Of a stretch of DNA of 64,000 nt, positions 35,787 through 44,851 are shown piece by piece. Position numbers and translations under genes: made by a program. The notes below the pieces were generated by a model that was not told the DNA's origin, ran no database searches, and saw nothing but the letters and a program-made list of their open reading frames with translations. Position 1 is the first letter of the stretch. Each line of letters begins with the position of its first letter. Source of the DNA: Bacteroidia bacterium (GTDB lineage Bacteria; Bacteroidota; Bacteroidia; AKYH767-A; OLB10); assembly GCA_016788065.1 (NCBI GenBank), contig JAEUTI010000089.1, positions 1-64,000 of the forward strand. The letters are read 5' to 3'.

Positions 35787-37967
35787 ATGAAAAAATTCGC
35801 ACACATTTTAACCACATGTATACAGCTAAGTATTGCCACTCTGGCAATAATCGCTGCGAGTTTTTGTACATCATCAGGAAGTCATATTGTTGGAGGTGAA
35901 ATTACCTATCAATGGATTTCAGGAAATGATTACAAACTACGACTAACTTATTACAGCGACTGCAGCGGCATTCCAAATCCTACTTCCGCTTTAATTGAAG
36001 TTAATTCACAATCGTGTGCACAAAGTTTTTCTATCAGTATTCCAATTGTTTCCGGACCGACAGATATTTCTCCCATTTGTGCTGCATCCTTACCAAATGC
36101 GGCATGTAATGGCGGAACGCTGTATGCGGTTAGAAGGATTGTTTATGAAGGTGTAGTTTCATTAAGCGGGCCTTGTAACGATTGGGTATTTAGTTATAAT
36201 GAATGTTGCCGAAATGCAGCTATTACAAATATTACCAGTGCAGGTGGTTTAGGAAGTTATTTCGAAGCTACATTAAATAATCTGGATGTTCCATTTAATA
36301 ATTCTGTTGAATTTGCCGGAATACCGGTGCACATGATTCAAAACAATACAACCAGTTCTTTAAGCTGGAACACTTTTGATGTCGATGGCGATTCTATACA
36401 TTATGAAATGGTAGCTCCAAGAGATTATGTTGGTTTGAATCCGATTAATCTTGCATTTAATGCAGGATTATCAGCGACACAGCCATTTATAGCTTCGAGT
36501 CCAACTTTATTGAATTCTCAAACAGGATTACTGACAATTTCACCAAATGCATTGCAAATTACTGTAATGTCAATGAAAATTTCTGAATTCAGAAATGGAA
36601 TTAATGTTGGAAATATTTACCGTGATTATCAGTTTGCTGTAATTAATACAACCAACGCATTACCAAAGTTGTCAGGTATAAACGGCAATAATATTTATAC
36701 AACGAATACTTGTCCCGGCGACACACTTCAATTTGACGTTTTCAGTACCGATGCAGATCAGTTTCAAATACTGGAGGTTTCCATGGGAAACAATTCAACT
36801 TCAGCTTCCTTAACTACAACACCTGCACAGTTTCCTGTTGGAACATTTACATGGGTTCCTTCGACAGCAGATATCAGCAGTCAACCGTACATATTTACGT
36901 TAAATGTACGTGACGATAATTGTGATTACTTCGGGACACAAACTTACGCTTACCAGATTTACGTAAATGGTTGCAACACGAATGATGTTTGGCCCGGCGA
37001 TGCGAATTCTGATGGAGTTGCTAATTTATACGATTTACTCTCAGTCGGAATAGGCTTTAATACTTCCGGCACACCACGTGTGGGAGCTTCCACTAACTGG
37101 ATAGCACAACCATCTGTTAACTGGCCAAATTCTTTTCTTTCAGGTATAAACTACAAACATGCCGATACCGATGGAAATGGAATTATTGAGTGGTCGGATA
37201 CCACGGCTATTTTCCAAAATTATGGTCTTAATCACCCGTTACGGACAGCACCTCCTGCCGTAGCAGGATTAGCAGATCTGACTATCACTGCAAGTGCCGA
37301 CACCATTGGCACCAGCATGTTACTTGATTTCAATATCGAAATCACTTCATTTGTTGACAGCATTTACGGACTCGCATTCCGTATGTACCTCGATCCTTCC
37401 TTAGTTGATATATCTACCCTTCAAACAAATTATACCGGATCCTTTTTCGGAACATCCGGTACTGATATGGTGAAGCTGGATTACAATACCGGAAACGGCT
37501 TACTGGATGTTGCAATAAGCAGAATTGATCACATAAATATTTCCGGCGGCGGTCCGGTAGGAAAAGTAACTATTGTTACAACTGACAATGTAAGTGGGAA
37601 AATGATGCTGAATGTGGCACCGTTCGACATCGTTGGAGTAACCGCTACAGGTGATGAAATAAACTTCAACTCTTTTGGAGATGCCGTAGTTATTGATCAG
37701 AACTTTACCGGTATCAATGAACACAATTTGTCTCCTGAATTCTCCGTTTATCCAATACCTTCTTCTGATGTGATTTTTGTTGAACACTATGGTCAGAATA
37801 AATTGTTGACGGTTGAAATTGAAGATGTAAATGGTCGCGATGTGATGACCATTAATAATCCGGTCAACAAACAACAAATTAGTGTTCAATCACTCAACAA
37901 AGGGGTGTATTTTATAAAAGCTACGAATGCCTTTGGCACTTCAATAAAGAAATTAATGATCTTCTAG
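35787..37967 (+). CDS. Secreted T9SS cargo protein with dockerin-like calcium loops
   Basis: 726 aa, predicted exported by Sec and then through T9SS. The N-terminal signal region is MKKFAHILTTCIQLSIATLA, followed by GGEITYQWISGNDYKLRLTY, a start common in large Bacteroidota gliding/adhesin-type proteins. Around residues 400-475 two EF-hand-like loops occur, DANSDGVANLYDLL and DTDGNGIIEWSDT, spaced like a dockerin type I pair. The C-terminal 80 residues form a T9SS type A sorting domain: FSVYPIPSSDVIFVE, then VNGRDVMTINN and LNKGVYFIKATNAFGTSIKK. The role is probably cell-surface or extracellular; the ligand is unknown. It ends 26 bp before a good terminator hairpin. Confidence 0.85.
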   Translation: MKKFAHILTTCIQLSIATLAIIAASFCTSSGSHIVGGEITYQWISGNDYKLRLTYYSDCSGIPNPTSALIEVNSQSCAQSFSISIPIVSGPTDISPICAASLPNAACNGGTLYAVRRIVYEGVVSLSGPCNDWVFSYNECCRNAAITNITSAGGLGSYFEATLNNLDVPFNNSVEFAGIPVHMIQNNTTSSLSWNTFDVDGDSIHYEMVAPRDYVGLNPINLAFNAGLSATQPFIASSPTLLNSQTGLLTISPNALQITVMSMKISEFRNGINVGNIYRDYQFAVINTTNALPKLSGINGNNIYTTNTCPGDTLQFDVFSTDADQFQILEVSMGNNSTSASLTTTPAQFPVGTFTWVPSTADISSQPYIFTLNVRDDNCDYFGTQTYAYQIYVNGCNTNDVWPGDANSDGVANLYDLLSVGIGFNTSGTPRVGASTNWIAQPSVNWPNSFLSGINYKHADTDGNGIIEWSDTTAIFQNYGLNHPLRTAPPAVAGLADLTITASADTIGTSMLLDFNIEITSFVDSIYGLAFRMYLDPSLVDISTLQTNYTGSFFGTSGTDMVKLDYNTGNGLLDVAISRIDHINISGGGPVGKVTIVTTDNVSGKMMLNVAPFDIVGVTATGDEINFNSFGDAVVIDQNFTGINEHNLSPEFSVYPIPSSDVIFVEHYGQNKLLTVEIEDVNGRDVMTINNPVNKQQISVQSLNKGVYFIKATNAFGTSIKKLMIF

Positions 37968-37993
37968 ACTTGTGGTTAGGTCTGTTTTTCCAG

Positions 37994-38027
37994 AACGGTG
38001 GGCGCCCAGCTCACCGTTTATTTTTTT
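37994..38027 (+). terminator. Rho-independent terminator after the T9SS gene
   Basis: AACGGTG (37994-38000) pairs with CACCGTT (38012-38018), with further partial pairing inside (GGC/GCT). The stem is followed by a T-rich tract at 38018-38027. It separates the T9SS gene from the small HTH gene. Confidence 0.8.
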
Positions 38028-38083
38028 ATAGCCTTTGAGATATTATCCGTTTTTCATATTATTGCATATAACCACAGCGTTTT

Positions 38084-38380
38084 ATGAAAAGCGAACAAGG
38101 AGAATTGAAGTTTTTTGCAACTTTCCCCTCAAAGGAAACACTTCGCCTGCTCCTGGAATGGCATGCACTGTATGAGGAATTACAGATTGAAAAGAAGCGT
38201 ATGTCGCTGTGCACAGAAACTGACGCCATAAAGTTACTCGACATCCCCGCAAGGAAGCTCCACCAATACGTGAAAGAAGGATACCTGAAAAGAAAGCCAT
38301 CCGGAGAATTCTACAAATATCAGGTGATAAAACTGCTGTTTGAGGTAAAACAAGAGGAACTTTACCAGTCAATTTCGTAG
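38084..38380 (+). CDS. Small helix-turn-helix (MerR/excisionase-like) protein
   Basis: 98 aa. The C-terminal half, CTETDAIKLLDIPARKLHQY followed by VKEGYLKRKPSGEFYKYQV, has the winged-helix pattern of HTH_17/MerR-like DNA-binding domains: helix, turn, recognition helix, then a wing with G-Y-L. The N-terminal half is helical (ETLRLLLEWHALYEELQIEK) and could dimerise. It stands alone between two T9SS cargo genes and behind a terminator. No phage or plasmid genes are near, so a chromosomal regulator is more likely than an excisionase. The targets are unknown. Confidence 0.65.
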   Translation: MKSEQGELKFFATFPSKETLRLLLEWHALYEELQIEKKRMSLCTETDAIKLLDIPARKLHQYVKEGYLKRKPSGEFYKYQVIKLLFEVKQEELYQSIS

Positions 38381-38450
38381 GTTCATCAAAAAAATTTGGT
38401 AATTTAAACCACCTTTTCTATTTTCACATAAATTGTCAAAATTTATAGCC

Positions 38451-40271
38451 ATGAAAAAATTTCTATTGTTGATATTCATTTGTTCCCTGAACTTTACCAC
38501 CCAGGCACAACAATTTCTTTCAATCAACCCGAATTTTGCTAATTCAGGTCAAACATTATCCACTACTGTCACTTCTACCGGCTTTTATTATACTATGGGT
38601 TCGGCACCAGGTCAATTTTGGCAAGACTTTTACATGTATCAGGGAAGTTATATCATTTATCCAAATTCAATTAATGTGCTTGATGACGATCATTTAGATG
38701 TTAACTGGTCGATACCTGCTGCGGCACCAAGTGGAAATTACGATGTTGAATGGAGTTTTTCCGGAGTCGGATTTACAATGGACGTTCCCGGTGGATTTAA
38801 TATAAATTGTGTTCCAGTTCAGGCTGTAATTTCACAACCAATTTATTATTACATATGTCCATCAGGCGGCTCAGCAACGCTAACTGCCAATTCAGGAACA
38901 GGATTAACTTATCAATGGTTTAAAAATAATGTGCTTATTCAAGGAGCAACGTTACAAAGTTACAATGCAACTTCTGTTGGTACTTATCAGGTAAAAGTTA
39001 CAAATGCACAAGGATGTCCGGATATGTCGGATCCGGTGTTTGTTTACAATGCCAGTACTCCAAATGCGATAATTTCATCTCCATCAACAAATATTACGGT
39101 ATGTCCAAGTCAGATTGTGACTCTGGGAACCAGTTCCGGTTTCGGTTATACCTACCAATGGTTTAAGAGTGGTGTTTTATTGAACGGTAGTACTTCACAA
39201 TTTTTAACCGTTTCCGACAGCGGATCTTATACCGTAAGAGTTACCAATAACCAAGGATGTTCTAACACTTCTCTTCCTAGAATAATCTCTTGGGCATCAA
39301 TACCAGTCGCATCAATAACAACTTCTACAGGTAATCCCGGATTTTGCTCCGGCTCAACTGTTGGCTTAAGCACTCCACCAACTGCGGGATATACCTACAA
39401 GTGGTATAAATATGGAAACCTTATTGCGGGAGCCACCTCATCAACTTATCAGGCATCTACTGCCGGGAAATATAAAGTTGTGGTTACCAATTCTACCGGC
39501 TGTTCTAAAACATCTGCTCCATTAACCATTTCATTATATCCGATTCCACCGGCTACTATTACTGCTACAGGACCAACAACATTCTGTCAGGGTAGTCAGG
39601 TGAAATTGCAGGCAAATTATGGTTCAACCTATTCGTATCAATGGTATAAATATGGAAATGTTATTCCGGGCGAAACCAACCGAAATTTATTTGCCAACTC
39701 AACAGGCCCTTATAAGGTGGAAGTTACATCAGCATATGGCTGCTCTAAAAAATCGACTGCAACCAATGTGACAGTGCTTGCTACTCCTGTTGCAACCATT
39801 ACTCCTGATGGCCCTACTACATTTTGTGCTGGCGGAAGTGTGCTTTTAAAAGGTCCAAATGGCACCGGTAATACCTATCAATGGAAATTGATGGGTAATG
39901 ATATTCCAGGAGCAACCAACAAAAATTATACAGCTACGGCTGCTGGAAATTACAAAGTTGCCGTTACCAATTCACTGGGATGCACCGATATTTCCGATGC
40001 GGTAACTGTGACTGTTCCCTGCAGAATGAAAAATGAAACGATCACTGAAAATTTAGAGCTGTTTCCAAATCCGGCAAATACTTATATCACTATTTCCGGA
40101 GGAATTCCTTCGAGCTATGAAGTTATTAATGCAACTGGACAAGTGCTTATTTCGCAAGAAAAAAAGACAACCGATGTAATTGATATCTCATCAATCCCTG
40201 CAGGTTTGTACCTGATTCGGGTAGTAACTGAAAACGGCCCTTCAACATTGAAATTTATAAAAGAAGAATAA
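38451..40271 (+). CDS. Secreted T9SS protein with tandem Ig-like repeats
   Basis: 606 aa from the ATG at 38451; a TTG six codons earlier would spoil the signal peptide MKKFLLLIFICSLNFTTQAQ. The body consists of about five tandem Ig-like/PKD-like repeats of 80-85 aa. Each has a pattern such as TFCQGSQVKLQAN, YSYQWYKYGNVIPGE, then TGPYKVEVTSAYGCSKK. The first 130 residues are a distinct N-terminal domain. The C-terminus is a T9SS type A domain (LELFPNPANTYITISGG, LYLIRVVTENGPSTLKFI). It is presumably surface-attached or released, perhaps an adhesin. The repeats are close to those of the partial gene at the window's right end. Confidence 0.87.
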   Translation: MKKFLLLIFICSLNFTTQAQQFLSINPNFANSGQTLSTTVTSTGFYYTMGSAPGQFWQDFYMYQGSYIIYPNSINVLDDDHLDVNWSIPAAAPSGNYDVEWSFSGVGFTMDVPGGFNINCVPVQAVISQPIYYYICPSGGSATLTANSGTGLTYQWFKNNVLIQGATLQSYNATSVGTYQVKVTNAQGCPDMSDPVFVYNASTPNAIISSPSTNITVCPSQIVTLGTSSGFGYTYQWFKSGVLLNGSTSQFLTVSDSGSYTVRVTNNQGCSNTSLPRIISWASIPVASITTSTGNPGFCSGSTVGLSTPPTAGYTYKWYKYGNLIAGATSSTYQASTAGKYKVVVTNSTGCSKTSAPLTISLYPIPPATITATGPTTFCQGSQVKLQANYGSTYSYQWYKYGNVIPGETNRNLFANSTGPYKVEVTSAYGCSKKSTATNVTVLATPVATITPDGPTTFCAGGSVLLKGPNGTGNTYQWKLMGNDIPGATNKNYTATAAGNYKVAVTNSLGCTDISDAVTVTVPCRMKNETITENLELFPNPANTYITISGGIPSSYEVINATGQVLISQEKKTTDVIDISSIPAGLYLIRVVTENGPSTLKFIKEE

Positions 40272-40276
40272 AAATA

Positions 40277-40906
40277 TTATTTCAACTCTTTCATAAAAAT
40301 ATAGCCGCCTTTTTCAGCTCCCCATACCTGCTTATCTCTGGAATCGAATCCACGATCCCAGGAAACCATCTTATCATGATGAACAACTACTTCTGAGGTG
40401 GCGTAGGTTGCACCTCTTAAATTACTCGGACAGTTGTTTGCATTAGTACTTCCTTTGAATGAACCATCATCCAGTTTACGAAGTATGATCGAACAACCAT
40501 CTCTGAGCTCGAGTGAATCAACTGATAACTGCTCAAAAACCTCAGGTGTTTTCCAGGCTCCTGCAAATCGAAGTGGATCGCTGACTGTGTATACTATACT
40601 TTCTATTGATCCATCTGCAAGCTGAATCAACTTATAAAATCGTTGCCTGTATGGTTTATCAAGTGCTGATGCCATTGCCTGTTCCACATACAACCATTTA
40701 CCGTTATTTGATTTAGACCAAATCGGAGACATATGAAGCCTGATATCATAATAATCGGTATCGTTTTTTGACTGTTCTTGGCTGCTGAATGATCCTTGCA
40801 TGTAACCATACAATACATGCAAATCATTCATGCCTTTTTCTTGCTGACCATAACTTACTCCGGCAGATAAAATGCATCCTGCAATTGCTATCAGTAACTT
40901 TTTCAT
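40277..40906 (-). CDS. CpeT/CpcT-family (DUF1001-like) protein with signal peptide
   Basis: 209 aa. After a signal peptide (MKKLLIAIAGCILSAGVSYG) the sequence follows the CpeT/CpcT family: LYGYMQGSFSSQEQS, YYDIRLHMSPIW, WLYVEQAMASALDKPYRQRF, YKLIQLADGS and GSFKGSTNANNCPSNLRGAT. In cyanobacteria such proteins attach bilins to phycobiliproteins. In non-photosynthetic bacteria the function is not known, and there is no bilin or phycobiliprotein gene here. Export to the periplasm also differs from the cyanobacterial lyases. It is convergent with the Ig-repeat gene (5-bp gap). Confidence 0.82.
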   Translation of the reverse strand: MKKLLIAIAGCILSAGVSYGQQEKGMNDLHVLYGYMQGSFSSQEQSKNDTDYYDIRLHMSPIWSKSNNGKWLYVEQAMASALDKPYRQRFYKLIQLADGSIESIVYTVSDPLRFAGAWKTPEVFEQLSVDSLELRDGCSIILRKLDDGSFKGSTNANNCPSNLRGATYATSEVVVHHDKMVSWDRGFDSRDKQVWGAEKGGYIFMKELK

Positions 40907-41116
40907 TTGCTCTACTTTTAATTAATATAATTTGCCAAATTAATATTTTTAGAAACTGCTACAGCATCTTCCAGGCACTTTAGATTTAAATACCTCAACT
41001 TCGCGAAGCAGATGCATTTTTATCTCATTGATATTTAAATAATTATAAATATCTGCAACGCACTTCCCAGCTATATATTTTTCCCTAAATTGTACCTTTT
41101 AAACTTCAACCTTTAA

Positions 41117-42715
41117 ATGAGAACGATTCTTATCTGGTGCTTATCGTTGATTTGTGTTTTTTCACAATTGCCCGCACAGATTTCACCTCAATCCCAAGCA
41201 ACAAAAAATAACAGTGCAACCATTGTTAGAGGAGCGTATCTTCAGGCTATTGCACCGCACAGTATTACCATTCGATGGCGAACAGATGTTCCAACAGACA
41301 GTAGAGTGTTGGCAGGAAAAACTATGAACTATGGCATTTCTGTACAAAACACAACATTTACCACCGAACATGAAATAACATTATCTGGATTAGAATCTAA
41401 CCAACAGTATTTTTACGCTGTTGGAACCACCACTGAAATTTTGCAAGGTGATTCCACCAATAAATTTATATCCGCACCTGCACAAGGAGAATTTATTCCT
41501 GTACGCGTTTGGGCTACCGGTGACTTCGGAAACGGTTCTGCAGCACAGGCTGCAGTGAGAGATGCATATCTGAATTATGATTCTAAGCCCACTAATTTAT
41601 GGATCTGGCTTGGAGATAATGCCTACGCATCAGGAACTGATTCTGAATATCAAACTAATGTTTTTGATATGTATCCTGAGCCATTAAAAAGATTTCCATT
41701 AATGCCTTCACCCGGAAATCATGACTATGGTAATACAGGATTTGCTTCGGGAATAACCTTAACAACCGATGCTCCCTATTTTTCGATTTTTACTACTCCT
41801 CAAAATGGGGAGTCCGGCGGGATTCCTTCTTTCAGTCCAAAATATTACTCCTACAATTATTCCAATATTCATTTTGTATCGCTCGATAGTTACGGTTCTC
41901 TTCAGGATCCCGGCTCTCCTATGGTGGAATGGCTGAAAAGTGATCTTGCCAATCACAATCAAAGATGGACCATTGTCTATTTTCACCATCCACCTTATAC
42001 AAAGGGGACACATGATAGTGATACCGAAATTGAATTGTACAGTATCCGACAAAATATAATTCCTATTCTGGAACAACATGGTGTCGATTTAGTATTGAGC
42101 GGACATTCCCATTCGAATGAAAGAAGTTATCTGCTACATGGCCATTACGGACTTTCTTATACATTTTCACCTTCTATGATGGTTCAACCCAATCATACCA
42201 ATTTTGTTAAATCACCTCCATACACAGGCACTGTATATGCAATATGTGGGACCAGCGGACAATCACCGGGGCCGTCGCAAAACGATGCACCAATGCCTTG
42301 TATGTTTTTTAACGATTTTAATACCAATTGTTCTATGGTACTCGATATCGATCGTGATCTTCTCAGTGCTAAATATCTGACTTCTGCCGGCACCGTTCTT
42401 CATGAATTTTCCATTACCAAAACTGGCCCTTCCTCAATTATTGAATATGGCGAAGTATCCTATGAAATAACATATGATAGCAGCGATCAGTCTGTTTTGT
42501 TAACCTGCTTCTCAACTAAAAAAACCTCCATGAAAATTTCTCTTTGTGGTCTTAAAGGAGAACTCATTTCAAATTTTACCGATATACCCGCATCACTTCC
42601 TCAAGGGTATTCTATGCAAAAAATCAAACTTCCGGAACTTTCAAAAGCTATGTACCTGATTGTTCTCCAATTGGATGATCAACTTTTCTCTAAAAAACTA
42701 TTGATGGGTAAATAA
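41117..42715 (+). CDS. Secreted metallophosphoesterase, purple-acid-phosphatase-like
   Basis: 532 aa. A signal peptide is followed by a fibronectin-III-like N-terminal domain (GAYLQAIAPHSITIRWRTD) and a calcineurin-like phosphoesterase domain. Metal ligands are visible in order: ATGDFGNG, WLGDNAYASG, PGNHDYGNT, YFHHPPYTKG and SGHSHSNERS. This is the dinuclear-metal pattern of purple acid phosphatases. The C-terminal 90 residues, ending MYLIVLQLDDQLFSKKLLMG, resemble a degenerate T9SS type A sorting domain. It probably releases phosphate from organic phosphates outside the cell. The 210-bp region upstream has no clear promoter beyond TACCTTTT near 41091. Confidence 0.9.
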   Translation: MRTILIWCLSLICVFSQLPAQISPQSQATKNNSATIVRGAYLQAIAPHSITIRWRTDVPTDSRVLAGKTMNYGISVQNTTFTTEHEITLSGLESNQQYFYAVGTTTEILQGDSTNKFISAPAQGEFIPVRVWATGDFGNGSAAQAAVRDAYLNYDSKPTNLWIWLGDNAYASGTDSEYQTNVFDMYPEPLKRFPLMPSPGNHDYGNTGFASGITLTTDAPYFSIFTTPQNGESGGIPSFSPKYYSYNYSNIHFVSLDSYGSLQDPGSPMVEWLKSDLANHNQRWTIVYFHHPPYTKGTHDSDTEIELYSIRQNIIPILEQHGVDLVLSGHSHSNERSYLLHGHYGLSYTFSPSMMVQPNHTNFVKSPPYTGTVYAICGTSGQSPGPSQNDAPMPCMFFNDFNTNCSMVLDIDRDLLSAKYLTSAGTVLHEFSITKTGPSSIIEYGEVSYEITYDSSDQSVLLTCFSTKKTSMKISLCGLKGELISNFTDIPASLPQGYSMQKIKLPELSKAMYLIVLQLDDQLFSKKLLMGK

Positions 42716-42785
42716 TTGTATTTTTCTGTTCCAGACTGCATTATCATCGTAACTAATTACAATACAGCAAGTTAGTCTTAAGTGT

Positions 42786-42809
42786 GTTATTGCTAACAAA
42801 GGCAATAAC
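42786..42809. promoter_or_regulatory. 8-bp inverted repeat upstream of ispG
   Basis: GTTATTGC (42786-42793) and GCAATAAC (42802-42809) form a perfect inverted repeat with an 8-nt spacer, 28 nt before the -7 box of ispG. It could be an operator. It is not followed by a T run, so it does not look like a terminator for the phosphatase gene. Confidence 0.4.
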
Positions 42810-42836
42810 TTTTCAGAACAATTGTTTGTTTTAAAC

Positions 42837-42844
42837 TAAATTTG
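42837..42844 (+). promoter_or_regulatory. -7 box of ispG
   Basis: TAAATTTG is an exact TAnnTTTG match five bases before the ispG ATG, so the mRNA would be nearly leaderless. No TTG at ideal -33 distance. Confidence 0.4.
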
Positions 42845-42849
42845 CAGGA

Positions 42850-44814
42850 ATGGAAACAGGCATTTTATCACACCTTTATTGCAACAGTCTGACCAGCTAT
42901 CAGCGAAAGCTTACCAGAGAGGTAAAAATCGGTATGGTTCCTATGGGTGGGACCAATCCTATCCGGGTGCAGTCAATGACTACCACCGATACCATGAATA
43001 CCATTGCTACGGTTGAACAAAGCATCCGCATGATTGAAGCCGGATGTGAATATGTTCGAATTACAGCCCCAAGCATCAATGAAGCTAAGAATCTGGCGAA
43101 CATCCGAAATGAACTTCACAAGCGAGGATACACTACCCCACTCATAGCTGATATTCACTTTACACCGAATGCAGCTGAAATGGCAGCCCGGATCGTTGAA
43201 AAAGTGAGAGTGAATCCCGGTAATTATGCCGATAAAAAGAAATTCGAAACAATCGACTATACCGATGCAGCTTATGATGCAGAACTGGATCGTATCAGGG
43301 AGCGATTCACTCCTCTTGTAAAGATTTGCAAAGAATACGGTACCGCAATGCGCATTGGTACAAATCATGGATCACTAAGCGATCGAATTATGAGCCGCTA
43401 TGGTGATTCACCACTTGGTATGGTGGAATCGGCTCTTGAGTTTTTGAGAATTTGTGAAGATTTATCTTACCACAATATTGTGTTAAGCATGAAATCAAGC
43501 AACCCTCAGGTTATGGTTCAGGCTTATCGCTTGCTGATTTCTAAAATGCAAGATGAAGGGATGAATTATCCGCTGCATCTGGGTGTTACTGAAGCCGGTG
43601 AAGGTGAAGATGGCCGGATAAAATCTGCAGCAGGCATTGGTACTTTACTCGAAGATGGCATTGGTGATACGATCAGAGTTTCTCTAACGGAAGATCCTGA
43701 ATTTGAAATCCCCGTGGCACGTGTCTTAGTGGACCGGTACAGCAACAGAACCAATCATGCCCCTATTCCAGGAATAGAGCATATAAGTCTTTTGCCATAT
43801 TCACCATTCGAATATCAAAGACGCAAATCAACTGCTGTAACTAACGTTGGCGGCACAAACGTTCCTGTTATTATCGCTGATTATTCTCATAAAGAAAAAA
43901 TTACAGCTGCTTCTTTGTTTCCTGTTGGATACAATTATGCTGTTGAAAGTGATAAATGGAATCTTAGTGATCAGGCATGCGATTTTATTTATTGCGGAAA
44001 TAATCCTGTTACACTTGAAATTCCCGGCACACTGGGATTAATTTATAATTGTGACTTCTGGTTAAACCATCAGCATCAACCAAGAACATATCCCTTGTTT
44101 TGTGGCAATGAATATATTGGCGCTGCTGCAAAATCTGATATCCTGAATTTCGTTGCAATGGATGCTTCTGTAATTTTTAATTCAGACAACGATTTCCTTT
44201 CTCGCATTAAGAACGACAACACAGTGGTGCTCATTGCAGATACTTCCAATCTGCATGGCATGGCCGATGAACGCCGGATATTTATCGAGTTAATGCTTCG
44301 ACAAATTAACTGTCCCGTAATTATAAAATTTAATTACAAGCAAATTCCCGAAGAAACATTGCAATTACATGCAGCAACCGATGCAGGGGCATTGCTTCTT
44401 GATGGTTTTGGAGATGGATTGTGGTTGAAAGCGCCGGGGATTGCATCTGAAAAAACAATGAATAGTTTGGGATTTGGAATTTTACAGGCAACACGAACCA
44501 GAATTTCAAAAACAGAATACATCTCCTGCCCTTCCTGTGGCAGAACTTTATTCGACCTTCAGGAAACTACTGCAAAAATTCGTTCCCGTACGCACCACTT
44601 AAAAGGGATTAAAATTGGAATCATGGGTTGCATTGTAAATGGTCCGGGTGAAATGGCTGATGCCGATTATGGATATGTTGGTGTTGGTGTTGGAAAAATT
44701 ACCTTATACAAAGGTCGCGAAGTAGTGAAGAAAAATATTGAAGCAACTGTTGCTGTAGATGAACTGATTGAATTAATAAAAGAGCATGGTGACTGGGTAG
44801 ATCCGGTTTCTTAA
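42850..44814 (+). CDS. ispG: 4-hydroxy-3-methylbut-2-enyl-diphosphate synthase (IspG/GcpE), long form
   Basis: Penultimate step of the MEP isoprenoid pathway, reducing MEcPP to HMBPP with a 4Fe-4S cluster. It is 654 aa, the long form with an inserted domain found in Bacteroidota and plants; the short form is about 370 aa. The N-terminal TIM barrel has GTNPIRVQSMTTTDTMNTI and GYTTPLIADIHFTPNAAEMA. The cluster cysteines are in SCPSCGRTLFDLQETT (about 560 and 563) and GCIVNGPGEMADADYG (about 594), the latter with the catalytic Glu. It appears to be a single-gene unit followed by ferritin after 37 bp. Confidence 0.96.
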   Translation: METGILSHLYCNSLTSYQRKLTREVKIGMVPMGGTNPIRVQSMTTTDTMNTIATVEQSIRMIEAGCEYVRITAPSINEAKNLANIRNELHKRGYTTPLIADIHFTPNAAEMAARIVEKVRVNPGNYADKKKFETIDYTDAAYDAELDRIRERFTPLVKICKEYGTAMRIGTNHGSLSDRIMSRYGDSPLGMVESALEFLRICEDLSYHNIVLSMKSSNPQVMVQAYRLLISKMQDEGMNYPLHLGVTEAGEGEDGRIKSAAGIGTLLEDGIGDTIRVSLTEDPEFEIPVARVLVDRYSNRTNHAPIPGIEHISLLPYSPFEYQRRKSTAVTNVGGTNVPVIIADYSHKEKITAASLFPVGYNYAVESDKWNLSDQACDFIYCGNNPVTLEIPGTLGLIYNCDFWLNHQHQPRTYPLFCGNEYIGAAAKSDILNFVAMDASVIFNSDNDFLSRIKNDNTVVLIADTSNLHGMADERRIFIELMLRQINCPVIIKFNYKQIPEETLQLHAATDAGALLLDGFGDGLWLKAPGIASEKTMNSLGFGILQATRTRISKTEYISCPSCGRTLFDLQETTAKIRSRTHHLKGIKIGIMGCIVNGPGEMADADYGYVGVGVGKITLYKGREVVKKNIEATVAVDELIELIKEHGDWVDPVS

Positions 44815-44851
44815 ATTTAAAATACTAATTACTAAATTAAAACTTATCCAA

